In this document: positions 1 through 9,351 of the stretch, piece after piece
How the letters are laid out: every line of letters begins with the position of its first letter
Numbering within the stretch: position 1 is the stretch's first letter
From: Brachionus plicatilis
Taxonomy: Eukaryota > Rotifera > Eurotatoria > Ploima > Brachionidae
Length of the DNA stretch: 64,000 nt
Assembly: GCA_010279815.1 (NCBI GenBank)
Contig: QEOQ01000690.1
Span: 335,340-399,339, forward strand
Reading direction: 5' to 3'
Position numbers and translations under genes: made by a program
Notes under the pieces: model-generated
Seen by the model: the letters and a program-made list of their open reading frames with translations, nothing else
Databases searched by the model: none
What the model was told of the DNA's origin: nothing

Positions 1-175
1 AGCTGGCCGGCCAAATGGCCGCCCGCCAAAAAGTTGGCCGGATTTTTGGCCGCCCGTATATTTTTGGCCGTTTATTTTGGCGGTCTAAAAATTAGGCCGC
101 CAAGCTGGCCGGTCAAGTGGCCGCAAAAAACCGTCCGTGTAATGGACCGGTTTGTCTTGGCCGCATCCAACACTA
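1..175. repeat. Right end of a GGCCG-rich hAT-like MITE
   Basis: The first 175 bases are far more GC-rich than the rest and consist of short inverted and direct GGCCG/CGGCC blocks separated by A/T runs. The block stops at CCAACACTA, the inverse of the TAGTGTTGG terminus seen in many hAT-like elements and in another element of this window (right end at 54403). The left end lies outside the window, so the TIR pair and TSD cannot be checked. The open frame over this stretch is a by-product of the repeat. Confidence 0.45.
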
Positions 176-465
176 CAAATTTTTTTAATAATAGAGAAAA
201 AATATTTTTTTTCATAGCAATTACTTGACATGTCATGTCAAGTTTATTTTATATTTAAAATTTTAAAATGTACCTTTTTATAGAACTTTAAAAAAATTTA
301 AATATTTTAATTGATTCTAATGAAAAATTACTTTTAAAGACAAAAAATTTTACTGTTTTAAAATTTAAAATTTATTTAAGTGGAAAAATAAAATTATTTC
401 AATTTGAACGGAATGAATTTGTGAATTAACTTTACCTGAATTATTTAAAAGGCTTAGAATTTTTC
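176..465. repeat. Partial copy of MITE family A (left-internal part)
   Basis: This stretch parallels bases 530-800 of the complete copy at 480-1021, including the near-palindrome CTTGACATGTCATGTCAAG and the ACTGTTTTAAAATTTAAA motif. It lacks both termini, so it is a truncated older copy next to the complete one. No gene is present. Confidence 0.6.
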
Positions 466-479
466 TATCACCAAAAATC

Positions 480-1021
480 GGCAAATTGAAGTTTGAGATC
501 AAAATCAAACGATCAAAATATAAATTGTAATATTTTTTTTTAAAAATAGAGAAAAAATAAATTTTTTCAAAAGCAATTACTTGACATGTCATGTCAAGTT
601 TATTTTAAAATTTAGAATTTTAAAATGTCCATTTTTATTGAACTTTAGTAAGTTTAAATATTTTAATTGATTTGAATGTAAACTTACTCTTAAAGACAAA
701 AAAATTAACTGTTTTAAAATTTAAATTTATTGAAGAAAAATAAAATAATTTTAGTTTGAATGAATGGATATAAAAGTTATAAATTTGAATTTGTGAATTT
801 ACTTGACTTGAATTATTTAAAATTATTGATTGTTTTTGTTAAATAAATTAGAGATCAATCATTTGATGTTTATTTGGTAATGAACCATTATTAGACATAA
901 CATGTCTAGTAATGTTTAGTATTTGTTTCTTAGAAATTATTAAAATCATTAGATTATTTAAGTTTTAAAATTTTAAATGATCGTTTTGATCTTAAAATTT
1001 GATTTGAAACTTCAATTTGCC
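480..1021. mobile_element. MITE family A, complete copy with 8-bp TSD
   Basis: The terminal inverted repeats are GGCAAATTGAAG and CTTCAATTTGCC, with a longer subterminal inverted part including GATCAAAAT/AACGATCA. The flanks carry the same 8 bp, CAAAAATC, at 472-479 and 1022-1029. An 8-bp TSD and a 542-bp non-coding body suggest a hAT-type non-autonomous element. It contains the near-palindrome CTTGACATGTCATGTCAAG and a second one around AGACATAACATGTCT. Another complete copy lies at 20554-21098. Confidence 0.85.
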
Positions 1022-1029
1022 CAAAAATC

Positions 1030-1576
1030 ATCATTTTTCTAGAATTTCTCTTTGCATTCTAAAAATACTCTTGTGAAATTAAAGTACTTTTTTTGTCTAC
1101 AAAAACTCTCTTGGAACAAAAATACTTAAGTAAAATTAAAATGAATTTTTATATAAATACTCTTTTATAAAGAAAATTTTTTTTTTAAATAAAAACAAAA
1201 TTAAAAAAAAAAGGCAAACATTTAAAAGAATTGGAGTTGTTGGTCTGACTGATAATTTCAATGCCTATTTCGTTAGCAGATAAACTCTTATCTTTTTTTT
1301 TTAAAAGTTTATTTAATAAATTTTTTGAGTAATTTAACTCCTTTCGCCATTGATAGATAAATTTTTAAATAGTGTTAGAGTTTAAATAATTTCAAAATCT
1401 TCGATCGATGATTCATTAAATGTCTCTTCGAAATCAATCATTTTTTTAAAATAATTTTATATTCAAGAAGTTATTTTGTTTGTAAGTAGTAATTTTGTTT
1501 CAAAAAGTATTTTAGAAAAGTGAGATTGTTTGGTGATAAAAAAAGTGAATTTAGTGCTAAAAAGAAGTTAAAGCCT
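1030..1576. other. AT-rich spacer, no gene seen
   Basis: No coding signal. A short stretch at about 1330-1365 (minus strand, reading MAKGV-like) resembles the start of the minus-strand frame at 15787 (MAEGVLLL), suggesting a shared degraded repeat. The rest is A/T-rich sequence. Confidence 0.4.
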
Positions 1577-1793
1577 ATTTAAATTATTGATTGTTTTTGT
1601 TAAATAAATTAGAGATCAATAATTTTGATGTTTATTTGATAATGAACAATAATTAGACATAACATGCCTAGTGATGTTTAGTATTTATTTCTTAAAAATT
1701 ATCAAAATCATAAGACTAATTTTAAATGATCGTTTTGATCTTAATTCTAAAATTATTAAAATCCTAAAATTTGAACTGAAACTTCAATTTGCC
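1577..1793. repeat. MITE family A, right-end fragment
   Basis: This corresponds to the right half of the complete family A copies, from AAATTATTGATTGTTTTTG to the terminus CTTCAATTTGCC. The left half is missing, so no TSD can be defined. Confidence 0.7.
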
Positions 1794-2180
1794 ATTCAAA
1801 TGTGTTTTATTTGTTTGTTGTGATGAAATCGAATTACAATTTAACAACAATTTATTTAAAAAAAAAATCGCTTATCTTGAAAATTTGATAATATTTCAAA
1901 AAAAAAATTTTTTTTTTTCATTTTTAAATATTCACTCACTGATCAATATATTGTTAATATTTGCGTATTATCAAAATTTACTAATATTTAAATATTTAAA
2001 TATTTAAAAATAATAAATAATTTTATGTTCATAAACACTGACCAATCACGTTTTAAAAATAAAAAAAGAGGTAAATAATAATAAAGACTTACAGACTAAA
2101 TAAGAACATTATTTATTTAAAAATAATTAGAGGTAAATAGTCAATAAAATGCTCTCTTTCTGTAAACAGCACTTAATGGC
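1794..2180. other. Low-complexity spacer, no gene seen
   Basis: The sequence is rich in A/T runs and short TTTAAATATT repeats. The open frame here is mostly Asn, Lys, Phe and Ile from homopolymers and shows no domain. Confidence 0.4.
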
Positions 2181-2225
2181 TCATTTAATCTCTTTTAATT
2201 TCTTTAAGCTTTTTTTCGCATTTTT

Positions 2226-2627
2226 GGCAGTAAACTAACGATATCTTTGCCAAAAATTGACTTGGAATATTATGCTTATTTTGATAATAGTTTGAAAAGG
2301 ATCTTGGGAATTTAGTAGTGGTCGTTAACCTATCTTTCAGGTCCGTGATCCAAAGCTTGAAAATTGAAAAAAAATCAAGTAGAATTTGAACATTTACAAG
2401 ATAAACACAAAGTTGTTTAAAAGTCCCAAAAAAAAGTCCAAATCCGGACAAAAAAAATAAAAGTAATCAAATGCTTTTTGATGGTGTACATAATACAGAA
2501 AATTGCAGAATTTTTGAAGAGCTTGGAACTGGCTGCAAATTTTCCAAGGTCCTTTTCAAACTATTATCATAATAAACATAATATTTCAAGTCAATTTTTG
2601 ACAAAGAGATCTTTAGTTTACTGCCGG
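2226..2627. repeat. Inverted pair of an unknown repeat
   Basis: An arm at about 2226-2313 and an arm at about 2548-2627 are inverted copies of each other. Read outward on opposite strands, both encode nearly the same peptide, with FPRSFSNYY, NKHNI and SLVYC. This looks like a foldback arrangement of a decayed transposon coding fragment. I do not recognise the protein. The roughly 235-bp spacer between the arms contains AAGTCCAAATCCGGAC, a motif shared with repeats at 57.1, 61.8 and 63.3 kb. Confidence 0.5.
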
Positions 2628-2780
2628 AAGTTTTTTGATTGTAAATTTTTAAAAGTTAATTATATTTTTATGCCGAGTGTCAGTATCAAATTATATAGAA
2701 ATAAAATTCTACAAATTATTATTAATAATTAGTGTTTTTATTTCTTTTCATTAGCACTCAATTTTCAATAAATAATATAA
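2625..2780 (-). repeat. Tc1/mariner end fragment
   Basis: The stretch around TTTTTATGCCGAGTGTCA and the following AGCACTCAATTTTCAATAAA matches the subterminal part of the Tc1 copies at 34785-35525 and 53593-55190. Only the end is present and no transposase remains here. Confidence 0.55.
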
Positions 2781-2822
2781 TTAATGAGGTAAATAGTTCC
2801 CAGCAATTAAAAAACTTTTCAC

Positions 2823-3164
2823 GGCAATGTGAAATTTTAGTACAAAAATTACAGTACAAAAAGTAAAATCTTTATAATTTTTTTTTTATTTGTGCAAAAA
2901 TGGTTCTGCAAAAAGTACAATATTGTACAAATTTGTAAAAAAGAATTCCAAGCTCTGCAAAAACTCTGCAATTTTCTGTAAAATGCACACTATCGAAAAA
3001 TCCTTGATTAAACTATGCAATAAATTGCAGAGTTTTCGCAGAGCTTGGAATTATTTTGTACAAATATTGTACTATTTGCAGAACCATTTTTGCACAATTA
3101 GAAAAAAAATTATAAAGTTTTTACTTTTTGTACTGTAATTTTTGTACTAGAATTTCATATTGCC
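2823..3164. mobile_element. Foldback MITE (family FB1), 342 bp, 8-bp TSD
   Basis: This is almost entirely one inverted repeat. The left arm starting GGCAATGTGAAATTTTAGTA is mirrored by the right arm ending TTTTTGTACTAGAATTTC...TTGCC. The flanks are CTTTTCAC at 2815-2822 and CTTTTCAC at 3165-3172, a perfect 8-bp TSD. A second copy lies at 45337-45663 and a fragment at about 49600-49725. The transcript would fold into a hairpin of about 150 bp. The right TSD is at the same time the left TSD of the hAT element that starts at 3173. Confidence 0.85.
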
Positions 3165-3233
3165 CTTTTCACTAGTGATGTTATTTGAACAATTTCTATT
3201 CGGATAAATCAGATTCGAAGAATTATTTTATTT

Positions 3234-3394
3234 TGTAACACCCCCTCTACCCCAGCCCCTTCCTCCTGGGTCTCTGCTCCCTCTTATTATCTATATATAT
3301 TTGTTTTATTTTAATTTGAAGTTTAGTTTTTAGTTTTTTCAATAAAGTTATGAAGAAATTAAAATTCTTTTATTTAGTAGCGCCACGCTATTAA
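3234..3394 (+). repeat. 5' LTR of the Ty3 element
   Basis: This is a direct repeat of 11923-12084, starting TGTAACA and containing CAATAAAGTTATGAAG (a likely polyadenylation signal) and TAGTAGCGCCACG near its end. The differences from the 3' copy are scattered substitutions and one small indel. The exact right end is uncertain by a few bases. Confidence 0.85.
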
Positions 3395-3599
3395 ATTGGT
3401 GATACCGGTAAAAATTTTGTCTTATACGAGATAAGCCAAAATTTAAAAAAAAAAACTACCACGTGCTGTGTGCTGTGTACTTAAGTGCTGTTTTTTTTAA
3501 ATAAAATTTGGAATATGCAAATTTTCGAAGGGTTCCGCCCCTTATTTTTAATACAGAGTGGCGTGTTGAGTTTAGGATTATGGATGTTGGTTGATAAGT

Positions 3600-4918
3600 A
3601 TGGTATGGATGAAGAGTGCTGGAGGCTTAGGTTTTCTGATAATGGGCGCTTTTGCGATTTCTTACCTAACAAATGTGTTGGAAAAGAAGGAGAAAACGGA
3701 TGGCGAGGCTGAACCTGGGTGTAGCGGACCGAAACCAACTCCGAATGACGTAAAGTTTGGTAAGCTTGCATTGGGTAGTAGAATGGTGACACCAGAATGT
3801 GTTGGAGAATTGAAGCAGCCCTGTTTTGGAACCCTTGGGGGTGATGAAAAGGGATATAGATTCGGAAACAGGGAATCGACGCGAGCATGTGAGAGGGGTT
3901 TTGATGATTTTAACGAGAGTGAAGGGCCAACGAGTACACCTGATGATGTCAAGAAAAATTTTACACGTGCCGAGGTTAATCCGATGATAACACGTGATAA
4001 TGAAAAGCATGCAAACACGATGTTTCAACCAAAGGGAAACGTATATGATGGTTATACAATGTTATACATGTCAAAGAAGAGGTGCTATATTTCGAAGTCA
4101 AGGCGAGATGCATGTTCGACTAAGGTAGACGACACTCCACAATTATTAGATTTTGGTATCCCAAGGAGAAAAGAGCTAAATGGCCCAGAAGTAGCACAAT
4201 CGGAAAGGTTAGTTGATAATGAAGAGCCAGTTATATATGATAAAATACCATCTACAACACATGGGTTACGCAGAACCGAATTCAGACACGAAGGCATCCA
4301 TGATCACGCTGTTGGAAAACACATAGACCTTTTCGATAATCTTAATCGTTCAGAATGTTCTGGCCTTCCTTATTTAAGCTCAATCAATACTGCACCTGCC
4401 CCAGAAATGTACATCAAAGACTCGCTCTTCAAACCAGCCCAGTTTAATGGAAGAACGGATTTTGAAACCTGGTGGAAGCGTTTTGAATTATATATTAGCT
4501 CTACGAAGGTTTCTTCGGCTAACTTACGCAATACCCTACTTGTTTTCCTTGACGATGATTTCATGGCTATGTTTGACTATTGCACCCCGATAACACCGAT
4601 GGGTATGACAGATTTGTTCCAACACATGAAAAGGATTTTTGGTAAGACAGAACCAGTGAACATCGACGCAAAAGGTATTTTTTATACACGAGTGCAGAAA
4701 CCCAATGAAGATGTGAGAGCCTTTTTCACGAGTCTGTGGAAATTAGCAAAGAGCGCATTCAAAACGGATGCTACAGTGTTCAATGTGGATGGTATGGTTT
4801 AAGAAAGATTCATAAATGGTTTGAACGACCCGTACCTCATCATGCAGCTCACTTCGAACAAGATGTTCACGAAGACCAGTTTCGAAGCGCTGGAAGCCAC
4901 TTTGGAGCTCGTTAACAG
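3600..4918 (+). pseudogene. gag: Ty3 gag, 5' part, broken by TAA and an insertion
   Basis: The open frame extends upstream to a TTG at 3591, but the first ATG is at 3600, giving an N-terminus with a hydrophobic stretch (GLGFLIMGAFAISYL). The C-terminal third has the pattern of Ty3 capsid proteins, with FNGRTDFETWWKRFELYI and, further on, FYTRVQKPNEDVRAFFTSLW. The frame meets TAA at 4800-4802, but the codons after it (ERFINGLNDPYL) continue the capsid pattern. The TAA is therefore a mutation or a readthrough stop inside gag. At 4919 the frame is interrupted by the nested LTR element, and it resumes at 7286 after the ACAG duplication. The role would be particle assembly and RNA packaging. Confidence 0.8.
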
Positions 4919-5161
4919 TGTTAAATTCTTAATTTAAATCAACTTTAATTTAACTTTGTCCTTGATGGATGGACGTCTGTAGTGGATGGTGTTGTGTTAA
5001 TAAATAATTAAACAAAAACTGAAATTATAATAATAACCTCATTTAAATCAAAAACATAACCAAACTCTAAAACTAAAATAATCATCCCTTCATGGCTTAA
5101 ACAAACAAACTTATAAACAAAAAGAAATAAACTAAAAGCAACTAAACTTTTGCATTTAACA
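4919..5161 (-). repeat. 3' LTR of the nested element
   Basis: This is a 243-bp terminal repeat, nearly identical to 7043-7285 (ATGGCTTAAAC here, ATGGCTAAAAC there). It ends in TGTTAA/TTAACA inverted termini. It follows the end of ORF B by about 40 bp, with a purine-rich tract between. Confidence 0.9.
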
Positions 5162-5202
5162 ATGCTCTCATCCTTTTTTGAGAGCCAATCCGAGGCTCGG
5201 TC

Positions 5203-5790
5203 TCAATACTTCTGCTCTTCGACGTCCAGACCGTTGTCCTCAGTGTCAGTGCCAGTCTCGTTAAAAACGACCCACTTAATTTTGGTTGTACTCGACGTCT
5301 CTCTTTGTTGCAGCACTTGTTTTTGTGTTGACTCCGACTCTTTTTTATTCTGGGGTTCTGTGCTTACTTCACTCTTGCACTCATAACGTTCATAATTTTC
5401 GTCCCTATGGGTCCACGTTCTAACGACCTCTCGGCCGTCACGGAGCCATTTGACTATCTTCACCTCTGTGTGTGGGAATTTGTCAAAATCGCACTCCTTC
5501 CTTTCCTTATTATTCCGGAATTGTAAGAAGTGTGTTGAGTCTTGTGGGTTCACGATCCTCGGGTACCGAGAGGTTAGACACCTGATGTTGTCACGAGAAT
5601 TGTAAAAGCCCAAAAACCCCACCATGTCCAGACACTTGTTAAAATGGTCCTCGATCACCCTGAAATATCTGACCGGGCCCACTTGACCTCTCAACTCATT
5701 TACAAAGCAATTCAACATGAAGCTGTCGAAGTGTCGTGGGAAACATCGGATGATAATTTGGTCACACTTTTCTTCTTGACGTCTTTCCAT
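5203..5790 (-). CDS. ORF B of the nested LTR element, unknown protein
   Basis: A 195-codon ORF in the sense direction of the element, following ORF A after about 160 bp and ending about 40 bp before the 3' LTR. I recognise no domain. The N-terminal 60% mixes aromatic and charged residues (for example HFNKCLDMVGFLGFYNSRDN). The C-terminal third is Glu/Thr/Ser-rich and probably disordered (KKESESTQKQVLQQRE). It has no CCHC knuckle, DTG protease motif, YxDD or integrase pattern and no clear signal peptide. Codon use and GC content are higher than in the flanking spacer. It could be a gag-like or regulatory protein, or captured sequence. That it is really a protein is supported by its full-length openness in a very young element. 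Confidence 0.6.
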   Translation of the reverse strand: MERRQEEKCDQIIIRCFPRHFDSFMLNCFVNELRGQVGPVRYFRVIEDHFNKCLDMVGFLGFYNSRDNIRCLTSRYPRIVNPQDSTHFLQFRNNKERKECDFDKFPHTEVKIVKWLRDGREVVRTWTHRDENYERYECKSEVSTEPQNKKESESTQKQVLQQRETSSTTKIKWVVFNETGTDTEDNGLDVEEQKY

Positions 5791-5950
5791 TTTTGGTTAT
5801 TTTCGATTAATATGAAAACTAAGTTATACGATAATCACTTATGTATTTAAAATAGATGATTCATTAAACTTGTATTTTATAGTTGTATAATAAATTAAAA
5901 TTAAAACTGTTACTCGAAACCATATTTACAATTGTTTAACTTTTCTTCAT

Positions 5951-6661
5951 TCATTTATGAGACGGATCGTACCTGTCCGGAAGCTTACGTTGACGTCGCG
6001 CCCCTTCTCGGACATATATATCTGTATTAATTTTTTTTTTGAAGGTTGGGTCACTCAGGTCATCGATGTTGTCTTCTGGTGGTTTAGTTTGATCCGGATT
6101 TAAAGTGGTTGCCATGACCAGTGGGATTGGTTTGGGTCGGTTCGTTTCGACGTCCACGCTTGTTCCTGGTAGTATCTCTCCAATCCTTTTTTCTCTTCCT
6201 CTTTTATCCTTTTTGGCCCTTTTTATCAGCTTTCTGGCGTATACTGTTCTTGGATTGGCTTTAATTTTAGGGATCTTTTGGACTGTTGGTTCGGTCAACT
6301 CGTGTCCATCATCTAGTTTATAGAAATGTCTTTTTAACCTTGATCTGTTTACTGTGATTCCGCGTCCTTGTCTGTCGTATATTAACTTGGCTTTCAACAT
6401 TTTTATGTCGCGGTTAATCCGTACTCTTTCATGGGCTCTTTGGCGTCGAAAATTTGAAATCATCATCGCTATGAAGAAAATGAACGAGGAAGCGATTATA
6501 AATATTGATTGGTTGTTCGACCAAACGTCTCTGAGTGTTGTCTCCATGTATCCGTACCACGTGGTTTGATTGATGGGGGATTTAGTTTTTGGTATTCGGG
6601 ATAAGACGTCTGGTTCATAAATTAATCCAAAAACTAATTTAAATATTTTGAAATAATCCAT
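5951..6661 (-). CDS. ORF A of the nested LTR element, single-pass membrane protein
   Basis: A 236-codon ORF starting about 380 bp after the 5' LTR. Residues about 1-50 form a first segment. Residues about 52-69 are a clear transmembrane helix (SIFIIASSFIFFIAMMI). The long C-terminal tail is strongly basic (RRQRAHERVRINRD, KRAKKDKRGREKR) and ends RRQRKLPDRYDPSHK. The positive residues right after the helix suggest the tail is cytoplasmic. There is no cleavable signal peptide or obvious envelope furin/fusion arrangement. I do not recognise the family. An envelope remnant or a captured host membrane protein are both possible. A membrane protein in a gag/pol-less LTR element is unusual. Confidence 0.6.
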   Translation of the reverse strand: MDYFKIFKLVFGLIYEPDVLSRIPKTKSPINQTTWYGYMETTLRDVWSNNQSIFIIASSFIFFIAMMISNFRRQRAHERVRINRDIKMLKAKLIYDRQGRGITVNRSRLKRHFYKLDDGHELTEPTVQKIPKIKANPRTVYARKLIKRAKKDKRGREKRIGEILPGTSVDVETNRPKPIPLVMATTLNPDQTKPPEDNIDDLSDPTFKKKINTDIYVREGARRQRKLPDRYDPSHK

Positions 6662-7042
6662 CCTGAATGTTGTGGTCTAAAAAATTTGACGATTGATATG
6701 TCGGATGTATTGATTAATTGGGATATATATTTAATTAAATGAATTTACCCAAAAGTTGACTTGAAAAAAAAAACAAACAACGTGATTTTGCTGACGCCGT
6801 CCTTGACACAGTACAAATCTCAACCAAACACGTGTAATAATCGAATTATTAAAACCCAAAAAAAAATCCCGATGGGCTTATTGACGTCAACCGCTGACTC
6901 AATTCAGACCATTAATAATCTTATAAACAACCTTCAATCACTCCAGTTTTCCTACTGACCGTGATCGAAAAAAAAATCCTATTAATACGCGTGAGTTCGT
7001 CCGAACAACTTGTCTAAAGCTTGTTCAATAATTGGGCACCAA
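6662..7042 (-). other. 5' leader of the nested LTR element with PBS
   Basis: This is about 380 bp between the 5' LTR and ORF A on the minus strand. The first bases after the LTR, TTGGTGCCCAATTATTG, look like a tRNA primer-binding site. The remainder is A/T-rich without an ORF in sense and probably contains the packaging region. Confidence 0.55.
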
Positions 7043-7285
7043 TGTTAAATTCTTAATTTAAATCAACTTTAATTTAACTTTGTCCTTGATGGATGGACGT
7101 CTGTAGTGGATGGTGTTGTGTTAATAAATAATTAAACAAAAACTGAAATTATAATAATAACCTCATTTAAATCAAAAACATAACCAAACTCTAAAACTAA
7201 AATAATCATCCCTTCATGGCTAAAACAAACAAACTTATAAACAAAAAGAAATAAACTAAAAGCAACTAAACTTTTGCATTTAACA
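7043..7285 (-). repeat. 5' LTR of the nested element
   Basis: This is the partner of 4919-5161 with one apparent difference. On the element's sense strand it carries TTTATAAG as a TATA-like candidate and precedes the primer-binding-site-like sequence. The adjoining ACAG at 7286-7289 is the right half of the TSD. Confidence 0.9.
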
Positions 7286-9351
7286 ACAGGTTGGAGTCTT
7301 GGAAAACAAACAGTCAGGTCGTAATGTCACCAATTACTCAGCGAAAACAAGTTGGATTTCACGACGAGCTTTTAACAAAAGCCCACGAAGCGCCAGTTAG
7401 TGAAGACATGAGAGTGTGCTTCATATGTAGAAAACCCGGCCATAAAGCTGCTTACTGTAGAGAGAATAGAAACCCTTCTGCCCCAACTTCACAGCCACGC
7501 ACGATTACAAATGCTATAATTAACAACGTAATGATGAATGATAGCATTATTGGAAAGTGTTTTGTGAATGGTAATCCAGTACACTTTTTATTCGATACTG
7601 GTACAGTGAAAACTATTATCGCGGATCGGATCTGGAGGCAGTGCAAGAAGGTCGATAGCAAATTGATCCCAAACAAAAATACAATTGTAACTTGTAGTGG
7701 TGGCCCGATTGAGGTAATCGGCACTGGAAAATGTGAATTACAGTTACACAAGTTCAAAGGTGAAGTTGAGGTGATTGTGGTTAAGAAACTAATCTACGAC
7801 TGCTTGTTGGGTTTAGACATGGCGTTTAAACTATCAGATATTAAGGAATATCTGGATAAGATCAAGGCGGCCCTAGGGGGAAAAACATTAGAAGTAAAAA
7901 ATAAGGCAAAAACCCCGTTAAAAGCCACACTGCTGGAGATTTACAGAAGCCAAGCGTCAGTTAACGCAACAAATTTCAAAGAGTTACCTTTGGCAAACGG
8001 GGATCCTGAAGAGCCAGCCCAAGATGAAGATGAAAAGAAGAAAGTCGAAGCCTACTCCATGATTTTACATGATGAATTTGAAGAGATAGTCGCACAAGGG
8101 TTGCAAAGTTTGACTCAAACAAATGTTTATGAACATGTCGTAAACACATTGAGCGAGACGCCAATCAAGCAGCCGGTGAGGAGAATACCTTATACAATGC
8201 GTGAAGAAGTCAAGAGGCAAATTGACGAGATGCTTAAGGCTGAACTAATCAGAGACAGTGATTCACCTTGGGCATCGCCTATTGTGTTGGTGAGAAAGTC
8301 AAACGGAGCTTTGCGAATCTGTGTCGATTATCGGCGTCTAAATGAAGTGACTATAAAGGATTGCTATCCTTTACCAAAAATCGAAGATATTTTGGTAATG
8401 TTAGGAAAAGCTAAATATTTTACGACACTGGATCTGGCATCGGGTTATCATCAAATCCGAATTCAAGAAAGAGATAACGAAAAAACCGCATTTGTAACTG
8501 AATTCGGTCTTTTCGAATATAATGTGATGCCGTTTGGTTTGACAAACGCCCCAGCCACGTTCCAGCGTATGATGGAGCAAGTTTTGAAAGGCCTTATTGG
8601 CGAGATCTGTTTCGTGTACCTAGACGATACAATCATTTTCTCTACAACAATTGAAGAACATTACGTTAATGTTAGAACCGTCTTAGTTCGAATTAAAATG
8701 GCGCTCCTTAAGATTGAATGGAGAAAAAGTAAGTGGTTTCAGTTGTCAATCGAATATCTTGGTCACATTGTCTGTAACGGTGAAGTCCGACCGGCCCCTA
8801 GTATAGTTGAAGTGCTTTTCCGCTATACGCGACCGCGAACAATACGTCAGCTCCAAAGCTTTTTAGGACTAGCAAACTTTTATAGAAAGTTCATCAAAGC
8901 GTTCGCGCAAATTGCTGGTCCACTACACAAAGCCACAGAAAAAGGTAAGAAGTTTGAGTGGAACGAGATATGCCAATCTAGTTTTGAAGAGTTAAGAACT
9001 TATTTAACAACACCAACAAATGGAAAAACGGGGGAACTAATCTTGTCTGATTTTAGTCAATCATTCAGGATGGAAGTCGATGCCAGTGATCACAGCGCCG
9101 GGGCAGTTTTGAGCCAAAAATATAGAGGAGAATACCGACCAGTTCTGTATTTTAATAAACGTTTTACGAAGGCCCAAAGAGGATACTCAACCGCTGAAAG
9201 AGAATTGCTAGCGTTTGTTTTGGCTGTACTTAACCTGAAACGTTTTCTGATTGCGAAAAAATTTGTAGCAGTGACTGATCACAAGCCACTTATTTGGTTA
9301 AAAAAACATCCTGATCCTTCCCCGAGGCTCGCTAGATGGTTATGTATTTAA
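7286..9351 (+). pseudogene. pol: Ty3 pol, first part: zinc knuckle, protease, RT, RNase H
   Basis: The frame resumes gag after the nested element and runs open to TAA at 9349-9351. In order it shows a CCHC knuckle (CFICRKPGHKAAYC, about 7417-7458), a retropepsin with FLFDTGTVKTII (about 7588), a reverse transcriptase with the LPKIEDIL/FTTLDLASGYHQI palm pattern and the YLDD catalytic motif (about 8617-8630), and RNase H starting MEVDASDHSAGAVLSQ (about 9069). Key catalytic residues look intact. The single TAA lies where related proteins continue, and the next codons read on in the same frame to integrase. It is therefore a point mutation rather than the natural end. The roles are gag-pol processing and reverse transcription in the particle. 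Confidence 0.88.

Larger units (their letters stand above)
4919..7285 (-). mobile_element. Young non-autonomous LTR element carrying two unknown ORFs
   Basis: Two 243-bp LTRs (4919-5161 and 7043-7285) begin TGTTAAAT and end ATTTAACA. I see one difference between them. The flanks are ACAG at 4915-4918 and 7286-7289, a perfect 4-bp TSD inside the Ty3 gag. The orientation is minus: on that strand the left LTR is followed at once by TTGGTGCCCAATTATTG, a primer-binding-site-like segment, and the other LTR is preceded by the purine-rich AAAAAAGGATGAGAGCA. The 1881-bp interior holds two minus-strand ORFs (6661-5951 and 5790-5203) in the element's sense direction. There is no gag, protease, RT or integrase. 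It must be mobilised by proteins from another element. Confidence 0.88.

Noticed and set aside
34..228. 64-codon ORF at the window start
   Set aside because: It is produced by the GGCCG repeat of a MITE end and the following A/T-rich sequence; no start context or domain.
3481..4028. Several minus-strand ORFs over gag
   Set aside because: Antisense shadows of the Ty3 gag frame, which has capsid features and a consistent position after the LTR and PBS.
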